IMG/VR virus record: IMGVR_UViG_3300046096_000241
Span: 1-39,434 of that record
Direction: 5' to 3' (one strand)
Length of the DNA: 39,434 nt
DNA from: a virus
In this document: positions 23,615 through 31,315 of the stretch, piece by piece
Layout: every line of letters begins with the position of its first letter
Position numbering within the stretch: position 1 is the stretch's first letter
Program-made: the position numbers and the translations under genes
Notes under the pieces: generated by a model
The model's input: only the letters and a program-made list of their open reading frames with translations
Database searches by the model: none
What the model was told of the DNA's origin: nothing

Positions 23615-23633
23615 ACTTAAACTAATAAATAAA

Positions 23634-23951
23634 ATGAAATTAATCGAATCGGTATCAATTTGGAGTAATGGTCAAGCTAATAAAGCTTCTATTTTAAATG
23701 CTTATGCTGTTAATGTTACTTTAGACAAATCAGCTACATTCTTTTATTCTTTAAACTCAATTAAAGAAGATGGTAATTTAGGTGAACAATTAGCACAAGG
23801 TAACGTAACTATGAGTGGCGATGATTATCCTACATGGCAAGAAGATACTGCTGCTTGGGAGTTTATTGCATCTAAGTTAAACTTGACTATTACTGGTGAT
23901 TATGTAGCTCCTGTACAGGAAACAATTGTGAATGAGGAAATATCAGAATAA
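23634..23951 (+). CDS. Hypothetical protein following the tail fibre
   Basis: I start at the ATG at 23634 after AATAAATAAA, giving 105 residues (MKLIESVSIWSNGQANKASI...); an in-frame TTG/ATG region further upstream overlaps the previous gene and lacks support. The product looks like a small beta-rich domain (FFYSLNSIKEDGNLGEQLAQ, WEFIASKLNLTITG) with an acidic tail. No known family. It is likely part of the tail-fibre or virion block by position. Confidence 0.65.
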   Translation: MKLIESVSIWSNGQANKASILNAYAVNVTLDKSATFFYSLNSIKEDGNLGEQLAQGNVTMSGDDYPTWQEDTAAWEFIASKLNLTITGDYVAPVQETIVNEEISE

Positions 23952-23987
23952 TTATTAACTTTACGATATAATCAAACACACAAAACA

Positions 23988-24284
23988 ATGAAATTAAACT
24001 TTAACTTTAATCTTACAGATTTAGAGGGGAAAGAACTTCTTGAAAGAGATGGTTCAAAAGTAAACGCAGGTAAATTACTTGCAAACTCTTTGGTTCAACA
24101 AACTAAAGGTGATGCTATTAAATACTTTGAATGGGCTTTAGCTCTTAACAAAGGAGAAATTCTTGACTTAGATACTTCTGACCAAGATGTATTAAAAGGA
24201 TTTATTAAGGATAGCGAAGCAATCATCATCTTAGCTAAAGGACCATTATTACAAGTATTCACTAAAGTGCAAGACAAGAAATAA
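23988..24284 (+). CDS. Hypothetical 98-residue phage protein
   Basis: The product starts MKLNFNFNLTDLEGKELLER and continues with an amphipathic helical region (KLLANSLVQQTKGDAIKYFE, then DVLKGFIKDSEAIIILAKGP). It resembles a small family I recall next to lysis genes of Bacteroidota phages, function unknown. The stop overlaps the next ATG (TAATGG). Confidence 0.65.
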   Translation: MKLNFNFNLTDLEGKELLERDGSKVNAGKLLANSLVQQTKGDAIKYFEWALALNKGEILDLDTSDQDVLKGFIKDSEAIIILAKGPLLQVFTKVQDKK

Positions 24285-24433
24285 TGGATCAAGACGATTT
24301 AAAAGTGGGAATCTTTAATATGATAGCATTTAGTCTATCAATGACAGACTTAGAGCAATCTTTGAAGATTCTGCTTTTAGTCGCTACCATTGGTTATACC
24401 TTGCACAAATGGTATAAACTACATAAAAAGTAA
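24284..24433 (+). CDS. 49-residue single-pass membrane peptide, holin-region
   Basis: The ATG overlaps the preceding stop by one base. The product starts MDQDDLKVGIFNMIAFSLSM and has one transmembrane helix (about residues 27-40, LKILLLVATIGYTL) followed by a basic tail (HKWYKLHKK). The acidic N-terminus, single helix and basic C-terminus, together with its place just before a two-helix membrane protein, a spanin-like protein and the lysin, suggest a holin-type or antiholin role. Tight spacing (4 nt to the next ATG) supports it as real. Confidence 0.6.
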   Translation: MDQDDLKVGIFNMIAFSLSMTDLEQSLKILLLVATIGYTLHKWYKLHKK

Positions 24434-24437
24434 AACA

Positions 24438-24725
24438 ATGGCATTACTAGACATTTTTAAGGATGACAATGATATCAATGAGAAATCCGTATTAGGATTT
24501 GCTTCATTTGCTATCTTAGCAGTTTATGGAATTGCTGATGTTATTACAGGATTAGAGCAACAACAATTTGTTATTGAGCCTATTATCCTAGAAGTATTTG
24601 CTGGACTTACAGCAGCTTGTTTTGGTATCTCTGCTTTTGAGAAAACACAAAACAGAAAGACTGATGCTGAAAGAGAAAAGAATCTACCAGGTGGCTTAGA
24701 CCCACTACCAGAAGATGAAGGTTAA
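24438..24725 (+). CDS. Putative holin (two membrane helices)
   Basis: I start at the ATG at 24438 (MALLDIFKDDNDINEKSVLG, 95 residues), because upstream in-frame codons overlap the previous gene. Two helices, about residues 18-36 (VLGFASFAILAVYGIADVI) and 46-66 (IEPIILEVFAGLTAACFGIS), are followed by a charged tail. Small size, two helices and a charged C-terminus, two genes before the endolysin, fit a class II holin that permeabilises the inner membrane. It overlaps the next gene by 11 nt. Identification is by topology and context, not homology. Confidence 0.6.
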   Translation: MALLDIFKDDNDINEKSVLGFASFAILAVYGIADVITGLEQQQFVIEPIILEVFAGLTAACFGISAFEKTQNRKTDAEREKNLPGGLDPLPEDEG

Positions 24726-25320
24726 TATAGCCCTTTTTGTTTGTTGTATCATAGCTTTATTCTATGCTTACACTAAACACGTTCAAGCTGGAAAGGCTAG
24801 ACCAAATGATACTTTAGTTGTACACGATACATCTTGGAGTATTCACGATTCAATCATAGTAAAAAAAGTACCTGTTTTAAAGGAAGTAAATGTAGAGGTA
24901 GCATCCAAACCTGAGATGTTACCTGATACTAATTATGCTACCCTTAAAAGACAGTACATGGCACTATTACAACTTTATTTAAACAAGGTTATTTATTCTG
25001 ATACCATTAGAATAGGTACTTATGGTTACATAGCTGTATTAGATACCATTAATGAGAATAAATTAACAAGTAGAAAAACTCGTGAGAATTATCAAATTCC
25101 TATTGTCAAGGAGACAAAGACTATTACTAAGTATTCCCCACCAACAAGGAACTTATTTGTCGGTGGTGGAATTAATACAAGTAATTCTTTAGGCATAAGA
25201 GGAATTGAAGCTGGATTGCTTTATAAGACTAAGAAAGATGCTTTATTCAACATTAAAGCTTCTGTAGACTTAGATGGCAAGCCTCTCTATGGGTTTGGGT
25301 ATTACACCAAAATTAAATAG
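24715..25320 (+). CDS. Envelope-anchored protein in the lysis block (spanin-like)
   Basis: The 201-residue product has an N-terminal membrane anchor (residues ~3-19, VNIALFVCCIIALFYAY), a charged periplasmic middle with helical potential (ATLKRQYMALLQLYLNKVIY), and a C-terminal set of beta hairpins (NLFVGGGINTSNSLGIRGIE ... LYGFGYYTKIK). Its place between holin-like and lysin genes suggests a role in disrupting the outer membrane, like spanins, but the end looks like short beta-barrel strands, so a different envelope role is possible. It is separated from the lysin gene by 2 nt. Confidence 0.55.
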   Translation: MKVNIALFVCCIIALFYAYTKHVQAGKARPNDTLVVHDTSWSIHDSIIVKKVPVLKEVNVEVASKPEMLPDTNYATLKRQYMALLQLYLNKVIYSDTIRIGTYGYIAVLDTINENKLTSRKTRENYQIPIVKETKTITKYSPPTRNLFVGGGINTSNSLGIRGIEAGLLYKTKKDALFNIKASVDLDGKPLYGFGYYTKIK

Positions 25321-25322
25321 TT

Positions 25323-26171
25323 ATGCTTTTAAAAGTTGGTTCAACAGGAGACGATGTAGTTAAACTTCAAATTAAACTTGGAGTTGATCCTATTGGTAAG
25401 TTTGGTCCTAAGACTGAAGCTGCTGTAAAAGGTTGGCAAACAGCTCATGGATTAACTCCTGATGGTATAGTAGGAGATGCTACATGGGCTAAGTTATTTG
25501 CTCCTGTGGTAGAAACTCCTATTGCTCCTGTTATCGTAGCTCCTGTGGCAACTATTGAGCCTACAAAAGGGTTTAAACTTGATAAACTTAAAGGACACAT
25601 TCCTCAAAATGTTATTGATCAGATTCCTGATACAGCATCTAAGTTTGGCATAACTAATAACTTACGTTTAGCACACTTCTTAGCTCAATGTGGCCATGAA
25701 AGTGGAGGCTTTAGAGCTGTTAGTGAGAATCTTAATTATTCTGCTAAAGGATTGTGTGGAATATTTAGAAAGTATTTCCCTAGTGTAACTATTGCATTAC
25801 AATATGAGAGAAAGCCTGAGAAGATTGCTAATAAAGTGTATGCTAGTAGAATGGGGAATGGTCCAGAATCTTCTGGTGATGGCTATAAGTTTAGAGGTCG
25901 TGGGTATATACAGCTTACAGGAAAAGACAATTACTCTTTATTTGATGCTACTGTACCTGAAAGTATTCTTGATATGCCTAATTTAGTTGCTAGTAAGTAT
26001 CCTTTAGCCTCCGCAGCATTCTTCTTTAAGAGGAACAACTTGTGGGCTATATGTGATAGAGGTGCAACTCCTGATGTAGTAACTTCTGTAACTAAAAGAG
26101 TTAATGGCGGTACTATTGGTTTAGCTGACAGACAAAAACACTTTACTGAATACTATAAACTACTTTCATAA
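25323..26171 (+). CDS. Endolysin: peptidoglycan-binding domain plus GH19 (chitinase/lysozyme-like) domain
   Basis: The 282-residue enzyme degrades the cell wall at lysis. Residues 1 to ~60 are a PG_binding_1 domain (VGSTGDDVVKLQIKLGVDPI ... GIVGDATWAKLF). A Pro/Val/Ala linker (about 61-80) leads to a glycoside hydrolase family 19 domain with AHFLAQCGHESGGFRAVSEN (E126 and E135 are the expected catalytic acids), YKFRGRGYIQLTGKDNYSLF (about 188-207) and a typical VTKRVNGGTIGLADRQKHF end. No signal peptide, so it relies on a holin. Its stop overlaps the next gene (TAATGG). Confidence 0.93.
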   Translation: MLLKVGSTGDDVVKLQIKLGVDPIGKFGPKTEAAVKGWQTAHGLTPDGIVGDATWAKLFAPVVETPIAPVIVAPVATIEPTKGFKLDKLKGHIPQNVIDQIPDTASKFGITNNLRLAHFLAQCGHESGGFRAVSENLNYSAKGLCGIFRKYFPSVTIALQYERKPEKIANKVYASRMGNGPESSGDGYKFRGRGYIQLTGKDNYSLFDATVPESILDMPNLVASKYPLASAAFFFKRNNLWAICDRGATPDVVTSVTKRVNGGTIGLADRQKHFTEYYKLLS

Positions 26172-26296
26172 TGGCAAAAGCTACTAAATCAGCAGAAACT
26201 AAAAAGATTACTTTTGGTACTAGAAGAAAGGGTAAGGCTAAGAAGTCTTATTCTAAGTATCAAGAGAAACCTAAACCAAATAGAGGACAGGGATGA
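26171..26296 (+). CDS. 41-residue very basic peptide
   Basis: ATG overlaps the lysin stop and the TGA overlaps the next ATG (ATGA), which argues for a real gene. The product, starting MAKATKSAETKKITFGTRRK, has 14 Lys/Arg in 41 residues and no hydrophobic segment. It looks like a ribosomal-protein-like or nucleic-acid-binding peptide. It opens the envelope/secretion module, although nothing else links it to secretion. Function unknown. Confidence 0.6.
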   Translation: MAKATKSAETKKITFGTRRKGKAKKSYSKYQEKPKPNRGQG

Positions 26297-26805
26297 AACT
26301 ATTTACTATAACAGCTTGGATTGTTTCAATCATAATAGGAATGAGCTTCACAGTTCAATCCTTTTTTATTTATAAGCACTTCTTCCCTACTGAGCCTATT
26401 ACAGTAGCTCCTGTGGAGAATAAAGTGCAAATAGGAGCACTTGCAGGTAATAGAAACCTAGCTTTTGGTGTAAAGAATATACTAGAAGAATACTTGGTAG
26501 TTAAAGAATACGATTTATCTGATGATTCTAAGCAGGTAATAAAAGTAGAAATATTATATCTTGATGTATTTAAGCGTGAGGCTAATTTATCCGTATTTCA
26601 TGGAGCAACTGAAGCTGTTGTAATTAGACTTAGAGGTACATTATATGATAATGGTAAAGTGATTAAGAAGGCTATTGTAGAAGAATCTGCGGAAGAAGTC
26701 TCAATGTCTACACTTTTAGTTGATGAAGGAGGTAACTTTAATCAACAAAATCTTTCTAGTGCTTTTAAAAAATCGTGTAATTCTTTAATTAACAAGCTAT
26801 TATGA
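26293..26805 (+). CDS. Membrane-anchored periplasmic protein, possible divergent CsgG-like domain
   Basis: The 170-residue product has an N-terminal membrane helix (residues ~5-26, TITAWIVSIIIGMSFTVQSF), then a periplasmic domain. The domain's order of elements follows the CsgG-like gene at 29229: GVKNILEEYLVV, a strand IKVEILYLDVF, a strand pair VVIRLRGTLYDNGKVIKKAI, and a closing helix NFNQQNLSSAFKKSCNSLIN. The parallel with GVTNIVVEFLEE, FVYIEVYDFSV, VTRLGLQVKFINAETGEYF and KFNQSTIGASTKKALEGAAS suggests two diverged copies of one fold. Known members of such folds include CsgG, LpoB and ABC auxiliary lipoproteins. This is inference from eye alignment. Confidence 0.5.
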   Translation: MKLFTITAWIVSIIIGMSFTVQSFFIYKHFFPTEPITVAPVENKVQIGALAGNRNLAFGVKNILEEYLVVKEYDLSDDSKQVIKVEILYLDVFKREANLSVFHGATEAVVIRLRGTLYDNGKVIKKAIVEESAEEVSMSTLLVDEGGNFNQQNLSSAFKKSCNSLINKLL

Positions 26806-28565
26806 AAAAGATATTTTTTCTTTTATTCTTGCTAATTGGTTTTCAATCATCTAGCCAAGTAGTAAAAGTATATTTCAATAATGATTCTACCAATACTAAC
26901 CTTGCTGGCAATGTTATTAACAAGGGAGATTCTTTTGATGTATTAGTTAGTGCTGATGGCAATAACAATACTTCTGTTAGGTCACTTTATTTTGACTTCG
27001 AATACACAAACACTGCTTTTGAGTTCTTAGGTGTAGACCATACAGGAACTGGTGGTAATGGTGGTATTATTCCTTATGGTTCACAAATCTCTATGAGCTA
27101 TCAAAATTATCCAGGGTATAATTATGTTACTACCCAATCAAATAATGTCGCAGATGGCAATTTAAAGTACATTTATGGGCAATATAACTACACTCCTAAT
27201 GGCTCAAAATCTATTCTTCGTGTTTATTTAAACTGGGCTATTGCTAGTGGAGGCTTAGGTAAGGATACTATTCTTAAATTACACTTTAAGCTAAAGACTA
27301 CAGCTCCTGGTTATGCTTGGGATGCTATTAAGTTAAACTTTGCTGCTGCATTTAATCAAAATGGTTCTAGTGGTTCAACAATAATGACAACTCCATTGAA
27401 TAACATTATTATGTTAGACCCTGTAGCTACTAGATACATTAATCCTACTTTAATGGTTAATGCTAATGTAGATGCTATGTCACTTCATAGGGTAGCATTT
27501 ACTGATTCTGTAGCTAATACAACTTACTTAGTAGATGCTTTATCAGATGGAACTATTCCTGTTGATCAGACTAGATTCTCTCCTAATACAGTATACCATG
27601 TTAGAGTATTGTTTAACATGGATTCTATTAAGGATTTATCAACTGCTGCTGTAACTGTTTCTGATTATACTACAGCTCAAGCTGAATTTGTTACTCAAAA
27701 CCTTGATGGTACTTTTAGAAATCAGAACATCATTACAGGAGCTGGGTATTTTGCTGCAGATGTTAATAGGAATAAACTCTTTGATGGAGGAGACTTAGTT
27801 AAGCTATTCTCTCAAGTAACTGGTGTAGAAAACTTAGTTACACTACCAGAAAGCTATGTAGCAGGTACTGATATGTATATGAGTGCACCTACGTTTACTG
27901 ATTCTACATTTAATGGCCTTACACAAGCTAATTGGAAAAACCTAGATAAGACATATGTTAGATTTAAAACAGATGTTATAGGTAAAAATCTCCCTTTAAA
28001 GTTACGTTTTGTTATTCCTGGTGATATTAACCGATCACATAGCTCTCAAGTATTAATTAATAATGCTATTGCTACTAATGCAGTTCCTAGCTTAAAGAAA
28101 AGTTTAGCTAAGACAGCTAACTTATTGATTAATACTCCACAATTTGTGCCTAGCATTAATGTTAATCTAAAGAATGTTACAGTTACTTCTAATAGCATTG
28201 AGATACCTGTTAAGGTAGAAGCTGGTGATGTTAGTGTTAGTGCATTACAATTTGAGTTTACTTATGATGCTACTAAATTAAAGTTTGAGAGCATTTCTAA
28301 TGACTTACCTAATACTTGGTATACATTTGTAGATAATAAGGATGGTAAGGTTAAATTTGGAAGTATTGATAAGGATATTAAGAATCCTGTTACAGGAAAT
28401 ATTATACCTTTTAAGCTGAAGTTTAGTACCTTAGCAAGTGGATTGGATATCAATTCATTTATTAGAGTAACTCCTAATATGGATGCAAGCTCTAAAACAG
28501 GTTATCAATTAGGTATTAACTTATCCACTGATGTCATCAAATTGACAGGATACAATAACTTTTAG
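26802..28565 (+). CDS. Secreted protein with cohesin-like domains and dockerin-like motifs
   Basis: The 587-residue product begins with a clear signal peptide (MKKIFFLLFLLIGFQSSSQ). Residues ~20-205 (GDSFDVLVSADGNNNTSVRS, YFDFEYTNTAFEFLGVDHTG) and ~449-587 (EIPVKVEAGDVSVSALQFEF, TYDATKLKFESIS) have the cohesin-type beta-sandwich pattern. In between, ADVNRNKLFDGGDLVKLF (about 317-335) and GDINRSHSSQVLINN (about 407) resemble the two calcium-binding loops of a dockerin, separated by an insert. Cohesins and dockerins bind each other in surface complexes. Finding this in a phage late operon after the lysin is unusual. Starts 4 nt inside the previous gene (ATGA). Confidence 0.6.
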   Translation: MKKIFFLLFLLIGFQSSSQVVKVYFNNDSTNTNLAGNVINKGDSFDVLVSADGNNNTSVRSLYFDFEYTNTAFEFLGVDHTGTGGNGGIIPYGSQISMSYQNYPGYNYVTTQSNNVADGNLKYIYGQYNYTPNGSKSILRVYLNWAIASGGLGKDTILKLHFKLKTTAPGYAWDAIKLNFAAAFNQNGSSGSTIMTTPLNNIIMLDPVATRYINPTLMVNANVDAMSLHRVAFTDSVANTTYLVDALSDGTIPVDQTRFSPNTVYHVRVLFNMDSIKDLSTAAVTVSDYTTAQAEFVTQNLDGTFRNQNIITGAGYFAADVNRNKLFDGGDLVKLFSQVTGVENLVTLPESYVAGTDMYMSAPTFTDSTFNGLTQANWKNLDKTYVRFKTDVIGKNLPLKLRFVIPGDINRSHSSQVLINNAIATNAVPSLKKSLAKTANLLINTPQFVPSINVNLKNVTVTSNSIEIPVKVEAGDVSVSALQFEFTYDATKLKFESISNDLPNTWYTFVDNKDGKVKFGSIDKDIKNPVTGNIIPFKLKFSTLASGLDINSFIRVTPNMDASSKTGYQLGINLSTDVIKLTGYNNF

Positions 28566-28922
28566 ATGAAAAAGGCAATAGCATTTATATCAATAGTATT
28601 CTTACTTTCTTGTGAGAAGTTTGAAGTTGAACAAACCCCTACAATTGAGCTAGGAGCTACTTCTTCCTCTGCTAATATACTTTCTATCAAGACAGAAGGG
28701 AATAAGGCAACAGTGATAGCTAAAACAACTCCTGGAGCTAAGTATAGCTTACAATTATTTAAGTTTGGTGTACTTGATCCTATAGATACTAGAGGATTTA
28801 CAGCAAATATGGATACTACTAGAATGGTTCTTGAGTTTAAGACTATTCCTAGTGGAATTTACGATATATCTTTAACGGATATTTCAGGTAATACAGATAA
28901 AAAACCTTTAATTTTAAATTAA
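28566..28922 (+). CDS. Small lipoprotein
   Basis: The 118-residue product begins MKKAIAFISIVFLLSCEKFE, a lipoprotein signal peptide with lipobox LLSC; the mature chain would start at Cys16. The rest is a short beta-rich domain (NILSIKTEGNKATVIAKTTP ... GIYDISLTDISGNTD), probably Ig-like. It directly follows the cohesin-like protein with no spacer. A likely role is attachment to the outer membrane of the neighbouring secreted proteins; specific function unknown. Confidence 0.65.
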   Translation: MKKAIAFISIVFLLSCEKFEVEQTPTIELGATSSSANILSIKTEGNKATVIAKTTPGAKYSLQLFKFGVLDPIDTRGFTANMDTTRMVLEFKTIPSGIYDISLTDISGNTDKKPLILN

Positions 28923-28923
28923 T

Positions 28924-29235
28924 ATGTCAGAAGAAAATAACGATGGAACTTGGTCTGGTTTAGTTAAGACTATTGTTGGAACAGTAGGAACTGTTGTGAC
29001 TGCTGGTGGAGCTTATTTAGGCTCACAATTATTTGGTGGTGGAGAAGAAAAAGAAGCTACTTCTGTACAGACTGTAGCTCCAGCTCCTGTTATTAACATT
29101 ACAACTAATAACACACAACAACAAAAACAAGCTTCTAGTGGAGGCACTAAGGTTATTGAACGTGTAGTAGAGAAGCCTGCAGCTCCTAAGAAGAAAACTG
29201 AAAAAGAAGCTTTAGCTGAAGAACCAAAATGGTAA
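28924..29235 (+). CDS. Glycine-rich hydrophobic protein with charged tail
   Basis: The 103-residue product has an acidic start (MSEENNDGTWSG), a Gly/Val-rich helix-prone segment (LVKTIVGTVGTVVTAGGAYL, residues ~13-32), a polar NTTNN/QQQKQ spacer and a C-terminus rich in Pro, Lys and Ala (KPAAPKKKTEKEALAEEPKW). It overlaps the CsgG-like gene by 7 nt, so the two are co-translated and may act together, for example as a membrane-inserting or plug partner. No homology recognised. Confidence 0.55.
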   Translation: MSEENNDGTWSGLVKTIVGTVGTVVTAGGAYLGSQLFGGGEEKEATSVQTVAPAPVINITTNNTQQQKQASSGGTKVIERVVEKPAAPKKKTEKEALAEEPKW

Positions 29236-29936
29236 AATACTTAATCGCCTTTTCGTTTATTTCGTTTACAGGGTTGTCACAGATAGCTTCCACTAAAACG
29301 GAGGCTTATGTGGCTTCTTTTGAAAAGAAGATAAACATTGATTCTTTAATGGATTATGATGGACCTAAAATTCCTATCCAAATTCTATCATTAGGTATTA
29401 ATGATGAAGTATATGCTGCTTATCCAGAATTAAAAGATAAACGTGTAGGATTAGGTGTAACTAACATTGTTGTCGAATTCTTAGAAGAAACTAATCGTTT
29501 TACTTTTACTGAAGAAAAAGCTGAAATTAAAAATAGAATGGTGAAGCAATTTCAGGCATCTCAATCAGGTATTACCGAGAATAAACTAGATGGTAGAGGT
29601 AAGATTAAGTTAGCCCAATACTTTGTCTACATTGAAGTTTATGACTTTAGTGTAAGTGAAGATGAATCTATTTCTTTAAAGGATGGTGTAAAACAAACTG
29701 TAGTTACTCGTTTAGGCTTACAAGTTAAGTTTATTAATGCTGAAACAGGAGAATACTTTACAGGAAGTGGTTTAGGTGATGCTAAGACTACCAGGGAGGC
29801 TACTCTAATGAACGATAATAACTTTAGTGAGATAAAGTTCAATCAATCAACTATTGGAGCTTCTACGAAGAAAGCTCTTGAGGGTGCTGCAAGTAAGATT
29901 ATTGTTAGAATGATCAAGAAAAAAATCTTCAAATAG
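29229..29936 (+). CDS. CsgG-like (curli secretion pore family) protein
   Basis: The 235-residue product has an N-terminal signal peptide (MVKYLIAFSFISFTGLSQ; no lipobox Cys, unlike bacterial CsgG). The body follows the CsgG pattern: KIPIQILSLGINDEVY, RVGLGVTNIVVEFLEETNRF ('..a..lv..L.....f...eR'), KIKLAQYFVYIEVYDFSV ('ga...v.G.i......'), VTRLGLQVKFINAETGEYFT ('v.v..rvvd..TGe....'), and a C-terminal helix STKKALEGAASKIIVRM. In bacteria CsgG makes a nonameric outer-membrane channel for curli subunits. Here it may form a channel in the host envelope late in infection or in a carrier state. It is among the strongest functional hints in the module. Confidence 0.62.
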   Translation: MVKYLIAFSFISFTGLSQIASTKTEAYVASFEKKINIDSLMDYDGPKIPIQILSLGINDEVYAAYPELKDKRVGLGVTNIVVEFLEETNRFTFTEEKAEIKNRMVKQFQASQSGITENKLDGRGKIKLAQYFVYIEVYDFSVSEDESISLKDGVKQTVVTRLGLQVKFINAETGEYFTGSGLGDAKTTREATLMNDNNFSEIKFNQSTIGASTKKALEGAASKIIVRMIKKKIFK

Positions 29937-31159
29937 TGAAATGGTTATTACTACTACTATTCCTTCCTTTATTAACCCAAGCACAAGTTCTGACACAAAC
30001 TTTTGTAGACCCTTGTTCTAATCAGGTAGTAGTGGTTACAGTACCTATTGCAAATGGAAAAACTACCATAGTATATCGTGGGAAATATCGGGTAGTAACA
30101 GCAAATGATATCACTACAGGTGAATTACAAGCCTGGATTAATAACTTAACTGTAAACTTTCCGTGCCCACAAGCTGAAGTTGCTGTAACACAAACAGTAG
30201 CTAGGGCAGTACAACAAGCAGTAGCTCAAGCTACAAGTGCTGCTACATCTCAAGCAACTTCTTCTGCTACAAGTGCTGCAGCTAGTGCTGCTACTTCTGC
30301 TGCTGTTTCTAGTCCACCTCCTGTATCTACTCCTGCACCTTCTAGTTCTTCTTCATCATCATCTTCTGAAACTCCTAAGACTGAAACTAAATCAGAAACT
30401 AAAACGGAATCTAAGAGTAAAGAAAAAAGTGAAAGTAGTTCTGAATCTAAAAGTGAGGACAAAAAGGAGTCTAAATCAGAAAGTAAATCAGAAAAGAAGT
30501 CTTCTTCTAAGAGTGTGGCCAAGGTTAATCCTATTATTTACAATAGTGATTTTACAATAGCACCTACTACGGATGTGGTATCTATCATAGCTTCTGTAGG
30601 AATGTCTCAATCTTCTTTAATGGGAAATACTTCTTGGGGTATATCTTCAATGATTTGGTCTACATTTGATCAGTTTGCTTTAAGTGGTAGATATACCTTA
30701 ATGAACTTTAATGAAGGTAAGCTACAATCTATAAGCAATTATGGTATTACTGGAGTTTATCTAGGAGGAACTATGCTAGGCTTTGCTACTGCAGCTTATA
30801 TCTATCCATTAGGTAAATATGGTGTGAGTGGAGCTAACTATACTTTTAGTGTAGCAGGAGCTGATAATGGTCTTAATTTGTCAAATAACATCTTATTATT
30901 CTATACTATTCCTGTAAAAGTGAGCAAAAGACTTACTATTAGTCCAGATGTTTATCTATCTGGTAGTTCAACAGGATATCTTACTGATCAAAAAGTTTTT
31001 GTAACTGGTGATGATATTGGTGTAATGACTGGATTTAATTTCGATATTGCCTTTACTAAACGATTTAAGTTAAATTTTGCATTAAAGACATCATTCAATA
31101 CAAACCCAATTGTACCTCAAACCTATATGGGAATGATAGGAACTAAACTGAATTTATAG
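29936..31159 (+). CDS. Outer-membrane-like protein with long low-complexity linker
   Basis: Starts with GTG (overlapping the preceding TAG), giving signal peptide MKWLLLLLFLPLLTQA. Residues ~17-85 form a small beta domain (QTFVDPCSNQVVVVTVPIAN). Residues ~86-195 are low complexity: first Ala/Ser/Thr repeats (ATSAATSQATSSATSAA), then Pro/Ser, then alternating Ser, Lys and Glu. Residues ~200-407 show alternating amphipathic strands (MSQSSLMGNTSWGISSMIWS, FALSGRYTLMNFNEGKLQSI, IPVKVSKRLTISPDVYLSGS, FKLNFALKTSFN) like an 8- to 10-stranded outer-membrane barrel. It is the last late gene before the terminator. The linker could span the periplasm or peptidoglycan. Confidence 0.6.
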   Translation: MKWLLLLLFLPLLTQAQVLTQTFVDPCSNQVVVVTVPIANGKTTIVYRGKYRVVTANDITTGELQAWINNLTVNFPCPQAEVAVTQTVARAVQQAVAQATSAATSQATSSATSAAASAATSAAVSSPPPVSTPAPSSSSSSSSSETPKTETKSETKTESKSKEKSESSSESKSEDKKESKSESKSEKKSSSKSVAKVNPIIYNSDFTIAPTTDVVSIIASVGMSQSSLMGNTSWGISSMIWSTFDQFALSGRYTLMNFNEGKLQSISNYGITGVYLGGTMLGFATAAYIYPLGKYGVSGANYTFSVAGADNGLNLSNNILLFYTIPVKVSKRLTISPDVYLSGSSTGYLTDQKVFVTGDDIGVMTGFNFDIAFTKRFKLNFALKTSFNTNPIVPQTYMGMIGTKLNL

Positions 31160-31220
31160 TTCTGATATTAATTCCTAAATTGCAGTACGTTTTGTGTGAT
31201 TTGGATTGTGTGTGCAATTA

Positions 31221-31242
31221 GGGGGATTATATCCTCCTTTTT
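31221..31242 (+). terminator. Terminator of the late unit
   Basis: GGGGGAT-TAT-ATCCTCC stem-loop (one G-T pair) followed by TTTTT on the plus strand, 60 nt after the last late gene. Confidence 0.75.
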
Positions 31243-31252
31243 GCGTTATAGA

Positions 31253-31285
31253 CAAAAATCCCCAAGGTCAATAACCAAGGGGATT
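31253..31285 (-). terminator. Terminator of the leftward replication unit
   Basis: Read on the minus strand, AATCCCC ... GGGGATT (inner GG/CC pairs, short loop) is followed by TTTTTGTC. It lies about 30 nt beyond the helicase stop and faces the late-unit terminator, so the two converging transcripts are both stopped here. Confidence 0.75.
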
Positions 31286-31315
31286 AATTTACAACTATGA
31301 AAAAAATTAACTTAC

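Noticed and set aside
30237-30560. Long frames on both strands in the low-complexity part of the outer-membrane-like gene
   Set aside because: Repetitive Ala/Ser/Lys codons create Leu-rich shadow frames; no independent signals.
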